From assembly GCF_016679925.1 (NCBI RefSeq), contig NZ_JAEQBW010000009.1:1-64000 (forward strand): 64,000 bases of DNA, read 5' to 3'. This stretch comes from Marivirga aurantiaca (lineage in GTDB: Bacteria > Bacteroidota > Bacteroidia > Cytophagales > Cyclobacteriaceae). Below the pieces are notes generated by a model. It was not told the origin of the DNA, did no database searches, and saw nothing but the letters and a program-made list of their open reading frames with translations. A program made the translations under genes and the position numbers. Each line of letters starts with the position of its first letter. The stretch's first letter is position 1. Positions 38,701-45,815 of the stretch are shown one piece after another.

Positions 38701-39503
38701 TTAATAGCTCAGTATTTTCTAATGAGGTAATTGCACAAATTGCTAATTTCAGGTATACAGGAAATACTTATGCAATTCCTAAGCCCATCTGTATTGGCGA
38801 TACTGCTACATTAAGCCTTGATGCAGGTGCTTATACCATTCTGGATTGGGAGGAAAGCGAGGATATGAATGAGTGGACCAGCCTGAATAGCAATGATGTG
38901 AACAAGAAAGTGTCCCCTTCAGTTGATAAATATTACAGAGCTGTAATTGTAGATTTACAAGGAGTATGCGTACAAAGCACTCCTCCTACAGAAGTGAGAG
39001 TGGTTCCTTATAACCCTATTGAAGCAGGAGAGAATCTGACCATTAGGCAGGGCGATTCCCGTATTCTGGAAGCTACCAGAGGCTCTGATTTTATCTGGCA
39101 AAATGAGGTGAGTATTGATGGAGATGTACGGAATTCCAGGGTAAGGGTGAGGCCAAATACCACTACTACCTATCGTGTGGATGGACTAACCCGGGATGGT
39201 TGTCCGGATACCGATTCGGTTACTGTAATTGTGCTGCCCCCTATTGATTTCACGAATGTAATTACACCGAATGGAGATGGTATAAATGATTTATGGGAGA
39301 TTGATAAAATTGAAGAATATCCTGAAGCTGAGGTTTTCATCTACGATAGGTGGGGCAAAAAGCTCTTCACCTCCAAAGGTTATAAAAATCCATGGGACGG
39401 AAAATTTAACGGACAGCTGCTTGCACCAGGCGTTTATTATTTCGTCCTCGATTTAAAGGACGGATACGAACCCTACACAGGCTCTATAACCATTTTATAT
39501 TAG
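29748..39503 (+). CDS. Giant PKD-repeat surface protein with T9SS type B sorting domain
   Basis: This 3251-residue protein must start at the TTG at 29748 or a non-standard codon, because a stop lies in frame at 29733 and the signal peptide (RNIYFILTLFIFFTPFITWGQ) begins at once. After it comes a LamG/concanavalin-like domain (about 50-250). By my count about 30 PKD-like domains of 80-95 residues follow, most with a Cys near the start (..VC..E.. YTG) and another near the end (..GC.SDT..), likely disulfide partners. The last ~85 residues (NVITPNGDGINDLWEI ... YDRWGKKLF ... GVYYFVLDLKDG) form the gliding-motility-type T9SS type B domain. The next gene encodes its PorP/SprF partner. Adhesion or motility is inferred. 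Confidence 0.9.
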   Translation: MRNIYFILTLFIFFTPFITWGQMASDSTLVPAACYNFVDDFENDNGTTNCNEPDSDPDTCIEALEPNGGTGIFIEAEELCLNGNNKHYQMTSDQGLDVDNGSLLSTDTYTIELLFRVDNIPPENDDGRIFIMNFFNQNKAGLFISPEGYLCFYPNSGTPTCGPDLVSPDYPDILPSDWINIAVSFENNQLIVYLNGEEQFSLNGNEFRLQNQTSYFVPSNSLNDNPVADITVDYIRYFDEVLDATSIESLNMAAVAGDNITIDASATEGCIGDVIQLAATGGARTYYIWSTGDTTELENETFNYTIFQETDTIWVQGLAVSPCDRKCFDVADTIIITGFPLPEIGIVGPLELCENESVTFSSSADPASITSYAWSTTGSTSASSGANSKDYSVTFDDDGVYDVILDLTNVYDCTISDTIQVTVSNVPTTTVNAPASTCEGDTINIEYTGDAGVDANFNWNFGEGVIINENVPDKNFDVRWDSLGTKTIYLEIDENNCLVSDSFTIEITKRPTLIYSAPDSICGLAPAVIQYTGNADSTALFTWDFDGGVNSGDSINASVVWATTGTKNLNLQIDQGGCISDTTFSIEVLPVPTTSFIAPANVCSGTAVNILYTGTASGDAELIWNLDGGTTTNVNVPDRDFDVEWTTLGTKEIRLTISQDGCDTDTTYNIAVGRTPNAKFELPATACVDEPVRILYIGDADLASGSLSFDWNFGGGTATPVGGGQVAYDVVWDSDDTKTVTLEVTENGCTSEQFSQDIEISPKPIIDFDPVIPTSICNDETITFNFSGDAGANGVFDWNIGDASKVNIVDDETEFDLEWASAGSKTVSLTIDNDGCRITQTFDIEVLTPASTEVNLDAYACENEFTRLVYNGTGDTDPASGTTFVWHFGGADEVVDLGNEVYDLKWETFDAGTPANNVKEIILIIDKDGCAVSDTFAIEVTQKAVPVIAAPDEACVNQPITVEFSSNLSGAVLESFSVDSGDSTATADPEIWQVSWATVGTKTISLTYSFNGCDSTVTHEVEVFPIPSDLMSVDTEICDNETANFTYQGSGTPDITWNMPSGVTFSQVAGNNRDIEITFPITGTTATYTIEAEISNGTCTISFTEDVIVHPAPNATIPDPGTVCSSDPVVFDLSAYYIPAASYSWNWDGGIVESNSGTGIWTVSWESADTKNISLSVLSENSCLSKDSLSIDVGFTPEIALTVPEEVCDNDDFIISYDGDMSGVTNFEWTEEDGGNFTPNGANSWTVNFSEPGVKTVSLQIDGGPDCSVDTTFNIIVNSVPDFELSSDNTCTGVVVVVSFTGAFSPGIDTTWTFQDGISQKVNDSTYAVEFISSGTKDITLSMTGGGCGDQSLTKQVEVIDGPDYTVDSNDEICLDGDFGISVSQSAETDVSITNVELIPAGDGASVAVGGLFVLINGWDYGGEKQAILEITDNGASGCDIQYDTVNYIVYNYVEFELSSDNVCVNESVTLRLTSLTPADAVFDWRFGDANVSTVIENEEYQLSWNTPGDRTVGLEISSSCNATFNDITINVGDPADLSLDFEEEVCEGEVAQITYDMGALDLTSSVSEVEIKYLSPPFDFSNDDPANGIFAPVWNTAGLKTFRLIVNNGGCIDSIDYEIQVNEIPVASFSRSDNRVCVGETVSFVFNGTLPQSSTPNWNFNIVGDDWADISINPDGANYDVVWQTPGDKIIELIVNNGVCSDTLRRTVQVDPFPDLEINVPADICANAPFKVSLINNGTGTLADFEYDWNFDGATTVSDLGNQVYEITYPNEDSYTISVDITNSGGCNNSLSENVTVNPSPNIVYDAGPLNVCVGDDFTFTYTGVAGTDYTGSVSLDFLQLSGGVRTPVSVTESTITWDSAGTKEVRVAILDEQGCPSVAVVQVNVLPLPTMTYEAPTNFCIDEEFIVRYTGNANPFSDSFTWTFSDNANVTKVKIAGEQAYRVEYATGGSKTIQIDVTNANGCENSVTIPVNIFTGPDFAGVLTNDVCAIVDTLFFYSGSHTIVNVNPGTDGVWDAAFPDEISWTSPGIKTFALTLSNGDCEITRNFEVEVLPTPLGEITVTQGCINQPVIVEYGGLDAASIYADYDWGESFDEAISVVKLAGREAYEVIWDAPGIYEIEVEVFENGCSNTISLLEIEIQDVPVADFNLRGTICEFTPVNLFVPNPNSDFVYDWDLDADGEVIAANADSTEISVMWTNHGDRNVTLTASWNGCETVVQKTIRVLKGPDPSFEAPFFCLDETTNKAEGTILYTGNNDVNIDSFVWNFDIDPAIGESATQIPGTQNYDVVYTTPGRKIISLTVTNAQCGSRTFIDTAYVNNFAEFSYEIENDQFCEGATVLFIFTGTAEDDAVFDWNFSDVAGDEVIPIVEDSIYQVIYNSTGPKTISLTIEGVNCSDSYFEDNFVVAEIPESDFTLSSTENCSGDLTTITFTGSATSTADWIWDFADGIANPVGDEVYEVSWPTPGQKVISLFIADGGCLSDTTYQTVDVYDNSATTLMIDTELCIDSIGYVSVNPDFFEPDATWSWEFNDANVLSTNSDSTEFTVSWSTKGTKSIQFSVFGNLCEDTDTTVTINVGEIIPFEVSADTKICSNDSARIVFNLPMVNGRTLEWDFDNPSVVNKISNNREDYYVTWDNVGIKNVKVTINNGGCIRDSTFQVEVTQLPTATYQADDYYCQGDLFSVSPDWNLSAFSIIEWTYNYNGEVGSSTNPNFQLPLIDSGTVEVTLRVFERGCQDIYTRTFQVRETPYAAIDAPDFVCLEGDAIVRLAGELLPDVTYDWGFGGASEIGNLGNETYNLGWNSGGDKTIWLVSYFNGCPSDTAYHTLNVFSIDNLEVSYDTICQHQTVMVNFIEESVDAVGYRWDFGDAEVLSGSGLGPYELFWEEAGEKTVTLNIDGFICNTEQLVQNVFVEPSVFSSINIDIPDLVCRNTDISVSLALTNEGDNPQFEWFLNGSSIGGYFDSTLVANNDVIRARMLSNNACAVNSSVFSNEVIAQIANFRYTGNTYAIPKPICIGDTATLSLDAGAYTILDWEESEDMNEWTSLNSNDVNKKVSPSVDKYYRAVIVDLQGVCVQSTPPTEVRVVPYNPIEAGENLTIRQGDSRILEATRGSDFIWQNEVSIDGDVRNSRVRVRPNTTTTYRVDGLTRDGCPDTDSVTVIVLPPIDFTNVITPNGDGINDLWEIDKIEEYPEAEVFIYDRWGKKLFTSKGYKNPWDGKFNGQLLAPGVYYFVLDLKDGYEPYTGSITILY

Positions 39504-39507
39504 GTTT

Positions 39508-40485
39508 ATGAAAAAAGTAATTTACATATTGCTGTTTTTGTGCTGTTGGGGGAATTATGATATAATTGCTCAGCAACGACCTCAGTATACCCAATATATG
39601 ACCAATCAGTTAATGATCAATCCTGCGGTGGTAGGTTCGCAGAATCTGGAGGAAATAAAAATAGGAGGACGTATCCAGTGGATAGGTTTTGAAAGTGCAC
39701 CACAAACCTATTTTGCATCATATAATACGCCTTTTAAAAAGGTACCCTGGGAAAATAGCACTATTAGGAAAGGACATCATGGTTTGGGAGCTGTGCTTGT
39801 TAAAGACATAACCGGGCCGGTAAGTCAAACCAGTGCTCAGGCCAATTATGCTTATCATCATCCGTTTACCAATAATCTGAATGGAGCCGTTGGAGCGTCA
39901 GTAGGAATCATGCAACACACTATTGATATGAATCAATTGAATTTCAAAAATGCGAATGATCCCATCATTGATAGATTGTTGACTAATCAAATTCTTCCTG
40001 ATGCATCTGTAGGAATTTGGCTTTACAGCAGTAAGTTTTATTTTGGCGCATCTGTTACACAAATCATCAATAGTACTTCGCTATTTTTGCCTACAGGAGA
40101 GAGGCAGGTGGAAACATTTGATTTAAGTGCGCATTATTTCGCCAACTTTGGTTATAAGTTTAATATAGGGAATCCGCAGGAAAAGTGGTTCATTGTGCCA
40201 TCAGTACTTTTTAAATCAGTAAGGCCCTCTTCAGGTCATTTTGATTTAAATGTAATGGCTCAGAAAAGTGATGCCTTTTGGTTTGGAGTATCTTTCAGAC
40301 AGGATGATAGTTTCAGTAGTTTGGTTGGTTTCTCTGCAGGTGATCCATTTAGTTTTACCTATTCCTATGATTACATCATCTCCAGTATTGGCCCTTATAC
40401 AGGAGGTAGTCATGAGCTGACTATGTCTTTTAAATACAAAAGAAAACAAAAGAAAATCTACTGTCCCGAATCCTTTTGGCATTAA
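39508..40485 (+). CDS. PorP/SprF-family type IX secretion membrane protein
   Basis: This 325-residue protein has a signal peptide (about 1-21, ending IIAQ) and the PorP/SprF signature QRPQYTQYMTNQLMINPAVVGSQ, followed by a beta-barrel-like body and conserved MSFKYKRK near the end. Family members lie next to genes for T9SS type B cargo and help export or anchor it in the outer membrane (established for SprF with SprB). It starts four bases after the giant PKD protein, so the pair forms one operon. Confidence 0.92.
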   Translation: MKKVIYILLFLCCWGNYDIIAQQRPQYTQYMTNQLMINPAVVGSQNLEEIKIGGRIQWIGFESAPQTYFASYNTPFKKVPWENSTIRKGHHGLGAVLVKDITGPVSQTSAQANYAYHHPFTNNLNGAVGASVGIMQHTIDMNQLNFKNANDPIIDRLLTNQILPDASVGIWLYSSKFYFGASVTQIINSTSLFLPTGERQVETFDLSAHYFANFGYKFNIGNPQEKWFIVPSVLFKSVRPSSGHFDLNVMAQKSDAFWFGVSFRQDDSFSSLVGFSAGDPFSFTYSYDYIISSIGPYTGGSHELTMSFKYKRKQKKIYCPESFWH

Positions 40486-40503
40486 ATGATGGGGGTAAAA
40501 AAC

Positions 40504-40548
40504 CAGAAGGTACAGCACTAGAGTTGTTGAACCTTCTGATAGTTTTTT
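40504..40548 (+). terminator. Candidate terminator after the SprF-like gene
   Basis: CAGAAGGT (40504-40511) pairs with ACCTTCTG (40531-40538) across a 19-nt loop, followed by ATAGTTTTTTC. It follows the PKD/SprF operon. Confidence 0.5.
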
Positions 40549-40611
40549 CTTTTGATCAAATTTAAATTAGCTTATAAATGGTAGAGCAACCTTTCCTTAA
40601 GCACTCATTAA

Positions 40612-41331
40612 TTATTCTACCACTTCTGCATAAGCATTGCTCTGAAAATATTCATTCAATTCTTCCAGTGTTCGTTCATTTACTGAAAGGTCTTTGATGA
40701 TTTCTCCTTTTTCCAATGCTACAATTCTCTCACTAATCTCAGTTACATGGTTAAGGTCATGACTTGAAATGAGGAATGTAACATTCTTGTCTTTTTTATA
40801 CTGTGCTATAATCTTCTTTAACCGAATCTGAGAAGTAGGATCCAGGTTTTCGAAAGGTTCATCCAATAAAACAATATTTGGGCTTCCAATTAGAGCGGCT
40901 GTTACACCGAGCTTTTTCTTATTTCCTTTTGAAAGATCCCGGATGTATTTCTTATGGCCAAATATTTCATCATTAAAAAGTTCTTTAAATTGTTGAAGAA
41001 AAGTTTCTAAGTCAACTTTTGACAAAGCATACACCTCTGCCAGGAAATCGAAATATTCTTCGGGTGTAAGATAGCCGATGAGGAATTTCTCGTCAATAAA
41101 TGAACCTGTAAACTTTTTCCAGTCTTCAGTTTTGCTCACATCCTGATTGTCAATAGTTACAGAACCTTCTGTAGCTCTTATAAGATCTAAAATGATCCTG
41201 AAAAGAGTGGTTTTTCCAGCTCCATTATTCCCTATAAGCCCGAATGATTGGCCTTGAGGAATTTCCAAGGCCGGAATGTTCAGAACTGTATTTTCTTTAT
41301 AGGTCTTCTTTAAATTGGATATCGATAGCAT
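40612..41331 (-). CDS. ABC transporter ATP-binding protein
   Basis: This 239-residue cytosolic ATPase has Walker A GNNGAGKT at residues 34-41, a signature-like LSKGNKKKLGV, Walker B NIVLLDEPFENLD and the switch His in ISSHDLNHVTE. The signature is LSKGN rather than LSGGQ, as in many ABC-2 type exporters. The permease gene (DUF5687) starts three bases upstream on the same strand and is its membrane partner. Substrate is unknown. Confidence 0.9.
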   Translation of the reverse strand: MLSISNLKKTYKENTVLNIPALEIPQGQSFGLIGNNGAGKTTLFRIILDLIRATEGSVTIDNQDVSKTEDWKKFTGSFIDEKFLIGYLTPEEYFDFLAEVYALSKVDLETFLQQFKELFNDEIFGHKKYIRDLSKGNKKKLGVTAALIGSPNIVLLDEPFENLDPTSQIRLKKIIAQYKKDKNVTFLISSHDLNHVTEISERIVALEKGEIIKDLSVNERTLEELNEYFQSNAYAEVVE

Positions 41332-41334
41332 AAT

Positions 41335-42816
41335 TTATAAAGTTAACTGGTGAATTAATCTGTATTTTTCTTCGCTCAATTTTTGAGCGATTTTTTTGAG
41401 GAAATAATCTTTGAAAATATAGCCTAGTATACCGGCAACGGCTACAGCAATTACGCCTTCGTTATGTCCTAAAAGGTAATAAGTGGGAGTGTAGAATACA
41501 AAAGGTCCCAAAAACAAAGGCAAACCCATTACCCATTGTGCTGCACCGGTACCCTGGTAATTCATAAAAGCACCTTTGTTCAGGTCGATCGGCTTTGGCC
41601 CCCATAGTGAGAGGCGCATCATTAAGGGTATGTTAATACCTGCATTATATAAGCTTCCCGCAAGAATTACTGCCAAAGCTTCCCATCCAAAATACACATA
41701 AGGAATGGATAAAATAGTGGCTAAAACAACCGATGACATCACTAATTTATAACGTGCTTTAATCCATGTTTCAATTCCTAAAGGTCTGGTGAAGAAGAAG
41801 TCCATTTGGTTGGTGTTCCAGCTCCAGAGGAATTGGCCATAGTTTATTGAAAACAGCCCACTCATAAAAATCCCAACAAAAACAAAAAGCCCTTTAGAGT
41901 CCTGATATTCATCTCTTCCAAAAAACATTAAGCCATAGGCTAAGAAGAAGATGGAAAGAAATAGAACAGAACGGGTGCGCTTATGGCGGAAAATCATTTT
42001 TATTTCCTGAAGAATAATAGCACCTGATATGCCACTATTTCCCAGGAAACTTAACCTGTCCGAGTAATTTTCAACATTGTCATTACTTTTTTCACCGATT
42101 TCTTCCAGGTAAAGGTTTTGAGTAATGAATTTGTAGTTAATTATATAGAGTACAATGGAGGCAATAAGAGGGATTAATAATAATACAGGAATTTCAATAG
42201 TAGCAATTAAGGCATTTGCCAGAGGAGCCAGGAAATCAAATGAAGTGTACAGACTTAATAAATAATTACCGCCTGCAATCCCTAAAATCAATATCCAAAC
42301 CCAAATCATATTTTCAAGCTTCTTCTTGAAGAGAATATTGAAGAAATGGATGATAATGGAAGTAAAGAAAATACTGGCCACCCATGCTATGGCAGGGAAT
42401 GTGCCATATTCCGGGCTCACAATAGACACTGCAAAAGGAACAACCAGAATGAGAGAAATAAGATTAAACACACTTAGAAGTGATTTGCCTAGCAGGAAGC
42501 CCGCAATTTTACCACGTGTAATAGGTAGGTTCAGATAGGGTTCTACATCCATCACAGGAATTTTTTGCAAGAAATATCGGAGAAATAATTCTAGAAAGAA
42601 ATAGTAGATCAGCGCTTTATTAAAAAATAAAAATGGATTATCTGCAGCAGCAGGAAGGTCTTCAATAATAAAAGGCAAAGCAAAAGAAAGACTTATCAAA
42701 GAGGCTAAAACAATAATAGCTAATATTATAATCAGAATAGTAAGCCCCAATTCCCTTCCAAAACTACCGGATCTGGTAAATTGATACCATTGATGGCGAA
42801 GTAGGTGTTTTATCAT
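41335..42816 (-). CDS. ABC transporter permease, DUF5687 family
   Basis: This 493-residue protein has about a dozen hydrophobic segments in two halves and an N-terminus MIKHLLRHQWYQFTRSGSFGRELGLTI that matches the DUF5687 family of ABC-2-like permeases found in Bacteroidota. A central soluble part (about 225-260) contains a YSDRLSFLGNSG linker and IILQEIKMIFRHKRTRS re-entry. It is followed by an ATPase gene after three bases, so they form an exporter. Cargo cannot be read from sequence. Confidence 0.85.
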   Translation of the reverse strand: MIKHLLRHQWYQFTRSGSFGRELGLTILIIILAIIVLASLISLSFALPFIIEDLPAAADNPFLFFNKALIYYFFLELFLRYFLQKIPVMDVEPYLNLPITRGKIAGFLLGKSLLSVFNLISLILVVPFAVSIVSPEYGTFPAIAWVASIFFTSIIIHFFNILFKKKLENMIWVWILILGIAGGNYLLSLYTSFDFLAPLANALIATIEIPVLLLIPLIASIVLYIINYKFITQNLYLEEIGEKSNDNVENYSDRLSFLGNSGISGAIILQEIKMIFRHKRTRSVLFLSIFFLAYGLMFFGRDEYQDSKGLFVFVGIFMSGLFSINYGQFLWSWNTNQMDFFFTRPLGIETWIKARYKLVMSSVVLATILSIPYVYFGWEALAVILAGSLYNAGINIPLMMRLSLWGPKPIDLNKGAFMNYQGTGAAQWVMGLPLFLGPFVFYTPTYYLLGHNEGVIAVAVAGILGYIFKDYFLKKIAQKLSEEKYRLIHQLTL

Positions 42817-43009
42817 GTTTTTTTAAGTATGAGATTTCTAAAATATATAGCCCATTAGGCTCTATTTACATTAGTGTCATGAAAATGTTTTTTATTACAA
42901 AAATTTAAAATAAATATTCAGAAAGTAATAAAAATATTCACAAGCGAGGAAGTGAAAATAAAATTCGGCTTTTAAAGAAATAAAGGCTTATCAAATTTGA
43001 GGAAATATA

Positions 43010-43032
43010 GGTCAGGCTGGAAATACCTGACC
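43010..43032 (-). terminator. Weak hairpin after the M14 peptidase gene
   Basis: GGTCAGG (43010-43016) pairs with CCTGACC (43026-43032) across 9 nt just after the minus-strand stop at 43046. The stretch beyond it on that strand is only partly U-rich (CTATATTT). Confidence 0.4.
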
Positions 43033-43045
43033 CATATATTATTAT

Positions 43046-45592
43046 TTATTCTGCCGCACTTCCACTAATTGTTTGTCCGAAGAAAATACTATTCATCATC
43101 AATCTTTTTGTACCATACCAGAACGCACGAAAGTTGGTATTATCAGTAAATGAAATTACTTTTCCTGAACCTACTTTGCTAATGGATACTGCACTGGTTT
43201 CACTCAATTTAGCAGCGTTTTCTTTTGAGATATAGCCACTCATTAGAGGAGATTTGGTATATCGAACCGGATTGGCATAGGCATTTTTTGATTTCTCCAT
43301 AAACAAGGTGCTATTTCTGAAAATAGGCATTTTACTTTTTTTCAAACCGTAGGCAATAGGATGGCTTAGATCTAATTCCACTTCAAAGATAGCGCCTCCA
43401 ATTACCTGCGCTCCCCTATTATTGCTTAAATCCTCATATGCTTCATAACCAATACTATCAGGCTTGTTTTCAGCAAATTTTACTTTAGTGAGTTTCTGAT
43501 CCGACAACCATTTGGCAGCATTTTTATAGGCAATGATAGTGCCTCCTGATTGTAGCCACTGCTGAATCTTGCTTTTTTGGCTTCCGATGCTTCCATAGCC
43601 CCATCCATGTGGTAAAATAAGGACATTGTATCTGTTTAAATCAACCCTGTTAAAATTATTGATGTCAATTTTAGTCATAGGTATTTCATAATGCTGATCC
43701 ATTAAAAACCAGATTTCACCTGCATCATATGGGCTGATGCCATCACCAATTAGCATAGCAATTTTTGGTTGTTTCAAATGCTCAAATGAAGGACTTCCTA
43801 AATTGATACCGCCTGTGTTACCACTTTTGACAGCATACAAATTTACTCCTGAGTTGACAATGGCCTGTTCTAAAATCCTGTATAGTTGATCGCTCGGTTT
43901 CTCCTGTTGCTTCACTGTTATTAGAATAGTGCCAATAGGAAGTGTTTTGCCATCTTTCATCACAATTTCCTTGGTGCTCACCTGCGTTTTGATACCTTCT
44001 TTCTGAATTATGTGTAATACTTTTGGGGCATAGAAATCATTCCATTCCATTAAATAAGCATACTCGCTTTTACCACCTATTATACTTCCCTGTGGTTTTT
44101 GAAGAGGATCAAATTTTTCACCTATTAAGGAACTATTAAATGCTTTTTTGTCAAGTCCTTTGTAATCAAGGTTAAAAGCCATTCCCATGTTAAAAGCTGA
44201 AACATCATAAAAAAGGCTGTCAGTAAAACTTGTTCTTACATCAAAAATGGCTTTGATCAATTGACTCTGGTATTGGTTGGCAGGAATGATCAAACTTTTT
44301 TCGGCTTCAAATCCATTGGAGTTTTTGGCCAATTGATACACCTCAATTTCATGCCTGTTCAGCATTTCTGCAAATTGATAAAGTTTAGAAAGGTCATGAT
44401 CAGAAACCAGCCATGCTTGTTCAGTGGCATTAACAGCTGATTGGGAAGCATTTTGATAAAACTCTCTTTGAAAATCAAGTAGCTCTTCACGCATTTCATA
44501 AGCTGCTTGCAATGTGCTTAATGAAGTAGTGAATTGGTTTTTGATAGTAAAGGGAAATTCCAAAATACCATTTACACTTTCCTGTGCATGTCCCCTGGAA
44601 CTTGCCTGCTCAAATAAAATCCCGATAGCGCCCTGTACATCAGGAAATGTGGAACCCTTGCCATAGTAAAAATCGTCAAAGCTTTCCTTGCTGTAGTACA
44701 TAGATCCAATTGCATCCAGATATTTTGCATGGTACTGGCCAATTTTCCCGGTTAAATCCTGATTTTTTTGTGGAGTAATAGGATGTGTACGTTCAGGAAT
44801 ACCCGGCTGAAAAAAGAAGCTGCTGTTGGTGCCCATTTCATGATGGTCAGTTAAGATGTTTGGCTTCCATGCATGAAACTGCTTCACTCTGTTTTGAGAT
44901 TCCTGCAACTGTGCTGGTAACCAGTCACGGTTCATATCGAACCAGTAATGATTGGTACGTCCACCCGGCCATGCTTCATTAAATTCCCTGTCGTTGGGAT
45001 CTGTAACAGGATTTTCACTTTTATGCATATTTACCCAGGTAGCGAATCGGTTTAAACCATCTGGATTAAATGCCGGATCCAATAAAATCACTACGTTTTT
45101 GAGTTTATCTTCTATGTCTGCCCCTTGTCCAGCTGCCAAATAATAGGCAGTAAGCATAGAAGCATTACTTCCACTTGGCTCATTGCCATGAATACTAAAT
45201 CCCATCCATACTACAGAAGGCATGTTTTGAATATCCAAAGCGGAAGATTCATTGGGATTGGTAAGTTTCTTGTGTTCCCTTTTAATTTGTTCAATATTAT
45301 TCTGGTTATCAGGATGTGTGATAGTCAAAAGTAATTGAGGTCTCCCTTCGTAGGTTTTACCTGTTTCAATAATTTGAACCCTGTCCGATGAGGCTGCAAG
45401 AGTTTGCATATAATACACTAATTTATCATGGGTGACATGCCATTCTCCTACTTCATGCCCAATTACAGAAGCCGGAGTAGGTATAGATGGATTATACGAA
45501 ATGCTGTCCGGAAGATAATAGTTTAATGGGGTTTGTGCGTTTGCTATTGCCTGGCTCAACAGGAGAATAAAGGATAGAAGTATTGATTTCAT
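43046..45592 (-). CDS. Secreted M14-family zinc carboxypeptidase
   Basis: This 848-residue protein has a signal peptide (MKSILLSFILLLSQAIANAQ). The M14 domain (about 45-370) contains zinc ligands His135 and Glu138 in SIHGNEPSG, a later His in LTDHHEMGTNSSF and the catalytic Glu in GILFEQASSRGH. The second half includes a class-I glutamine-amidotransferase-like fold (VLILPHGWGYGS ... LQSGGTIIAY), as in large Bacteroidota M14 proteins. It probably digests peptides outside the cytoplasm. It diverges from the Oar-like receptor gene, whose product could take up products (inference). Confidence 0.88.
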   Translation of the reverse strand: MKSILLSFILLLSQAIANAQTPLNYYLPDSISYNPSIPTPASVIGHEVGEWHVTHDKLVYYMQTLAASSDRVQIIETGKTYEGRPQLLLTITHPDNQNNIEQIKREHKKLTNPNESSALDIQNMPSVVWMGFSIHGNEPSGSNASMLTAYYLAAGQGADIEDKLKNVVILLDPAFNPDGLNRFATWVNMHKSENPVTDPNDREFNEAWPGGRTNHYWFDMNRDWLPAQLQESQNRVKQFHAWKPNILTDHHEMGTNSSFFFQPGIPERTHPITPQKNQDLTGKIGQYHAKYLDAIGSMYYSKESFDDFYYGKGSTFPDVQGAIGILFEQASSRGHAQESVNGILEFPFTIKNQFTTSLSTLQAAYEMREELLDFQREFYQNASQSAVNATEQAWLVSDHDLSKLYQFAEMLNRHEIEVYQLAKNSNGFEAEKSLIIPANQYQSQLIKAIFDVRTSFTDSLFYDVSAFNMGMAFNLDYKGLDKKAFNSSLIGEKFDPLQKPQGSIIGGKSEYAYLMEWNDFYAPKVLHIIQKEGIKTQVSTKEIVMKDGKTLPIGTILITVKQQEKPSDQLYRILEQAIVNSGVNLYAVKSGNTGGINLGSPSFEHLKQPKIAMLIGDGISPYDAGEIWFLMDQHYEIPMTKIDINNFNRVDLNRYNVLILPHGWGYGSIGSQKSKIQQWLQSGGTIIAYKNAAKWLSDQKLTKVKFAENKPDSIGYEAYEDLSNNRGAQVIGGAIFEVELDLSHPIAYGLKKSKMPIFRNSTLFMEKSKNAYANPVRYTKSPLMSGYISKENAAKLSETSAVSISKVGSGKVISFTDNTNFRAFWYGTKRLMMNSIFFGQTISGSAAE

Positions 45593-45785
45593 AGAATTGT
45601 GTTGTTTGAAAATTTAATATAATAAAATTCATGTTAAAGCTATATGGGTTTTGTTTAAATGGTTGATTCTTGATTTAGTTAAATTTTTATTTTTAAATCC
45701 AATGTTAATTAAATGTTAATTATTTTCTGGCTATTTTTAATCTATAATTAATGGTAGGATAGAAAAGTTTATAAATAAGTAGGCG

Positions 45786-45793
45786 TAATTTTG
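45786..45793 (+). promoter_or_regulatory. -7 element (TAATTTTG) before the Oar-like receptor
   Basis: TAATTTTG fits TAnnTTTG and lies 22 bp before the ATG at 45816. A TTT at 45768-45770 is a possible but closely spaced -33 region. Confidence 0.5.
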
Positions 45794-45815
45794 AACTGAA
45801 AAACAAACAAAGAAG

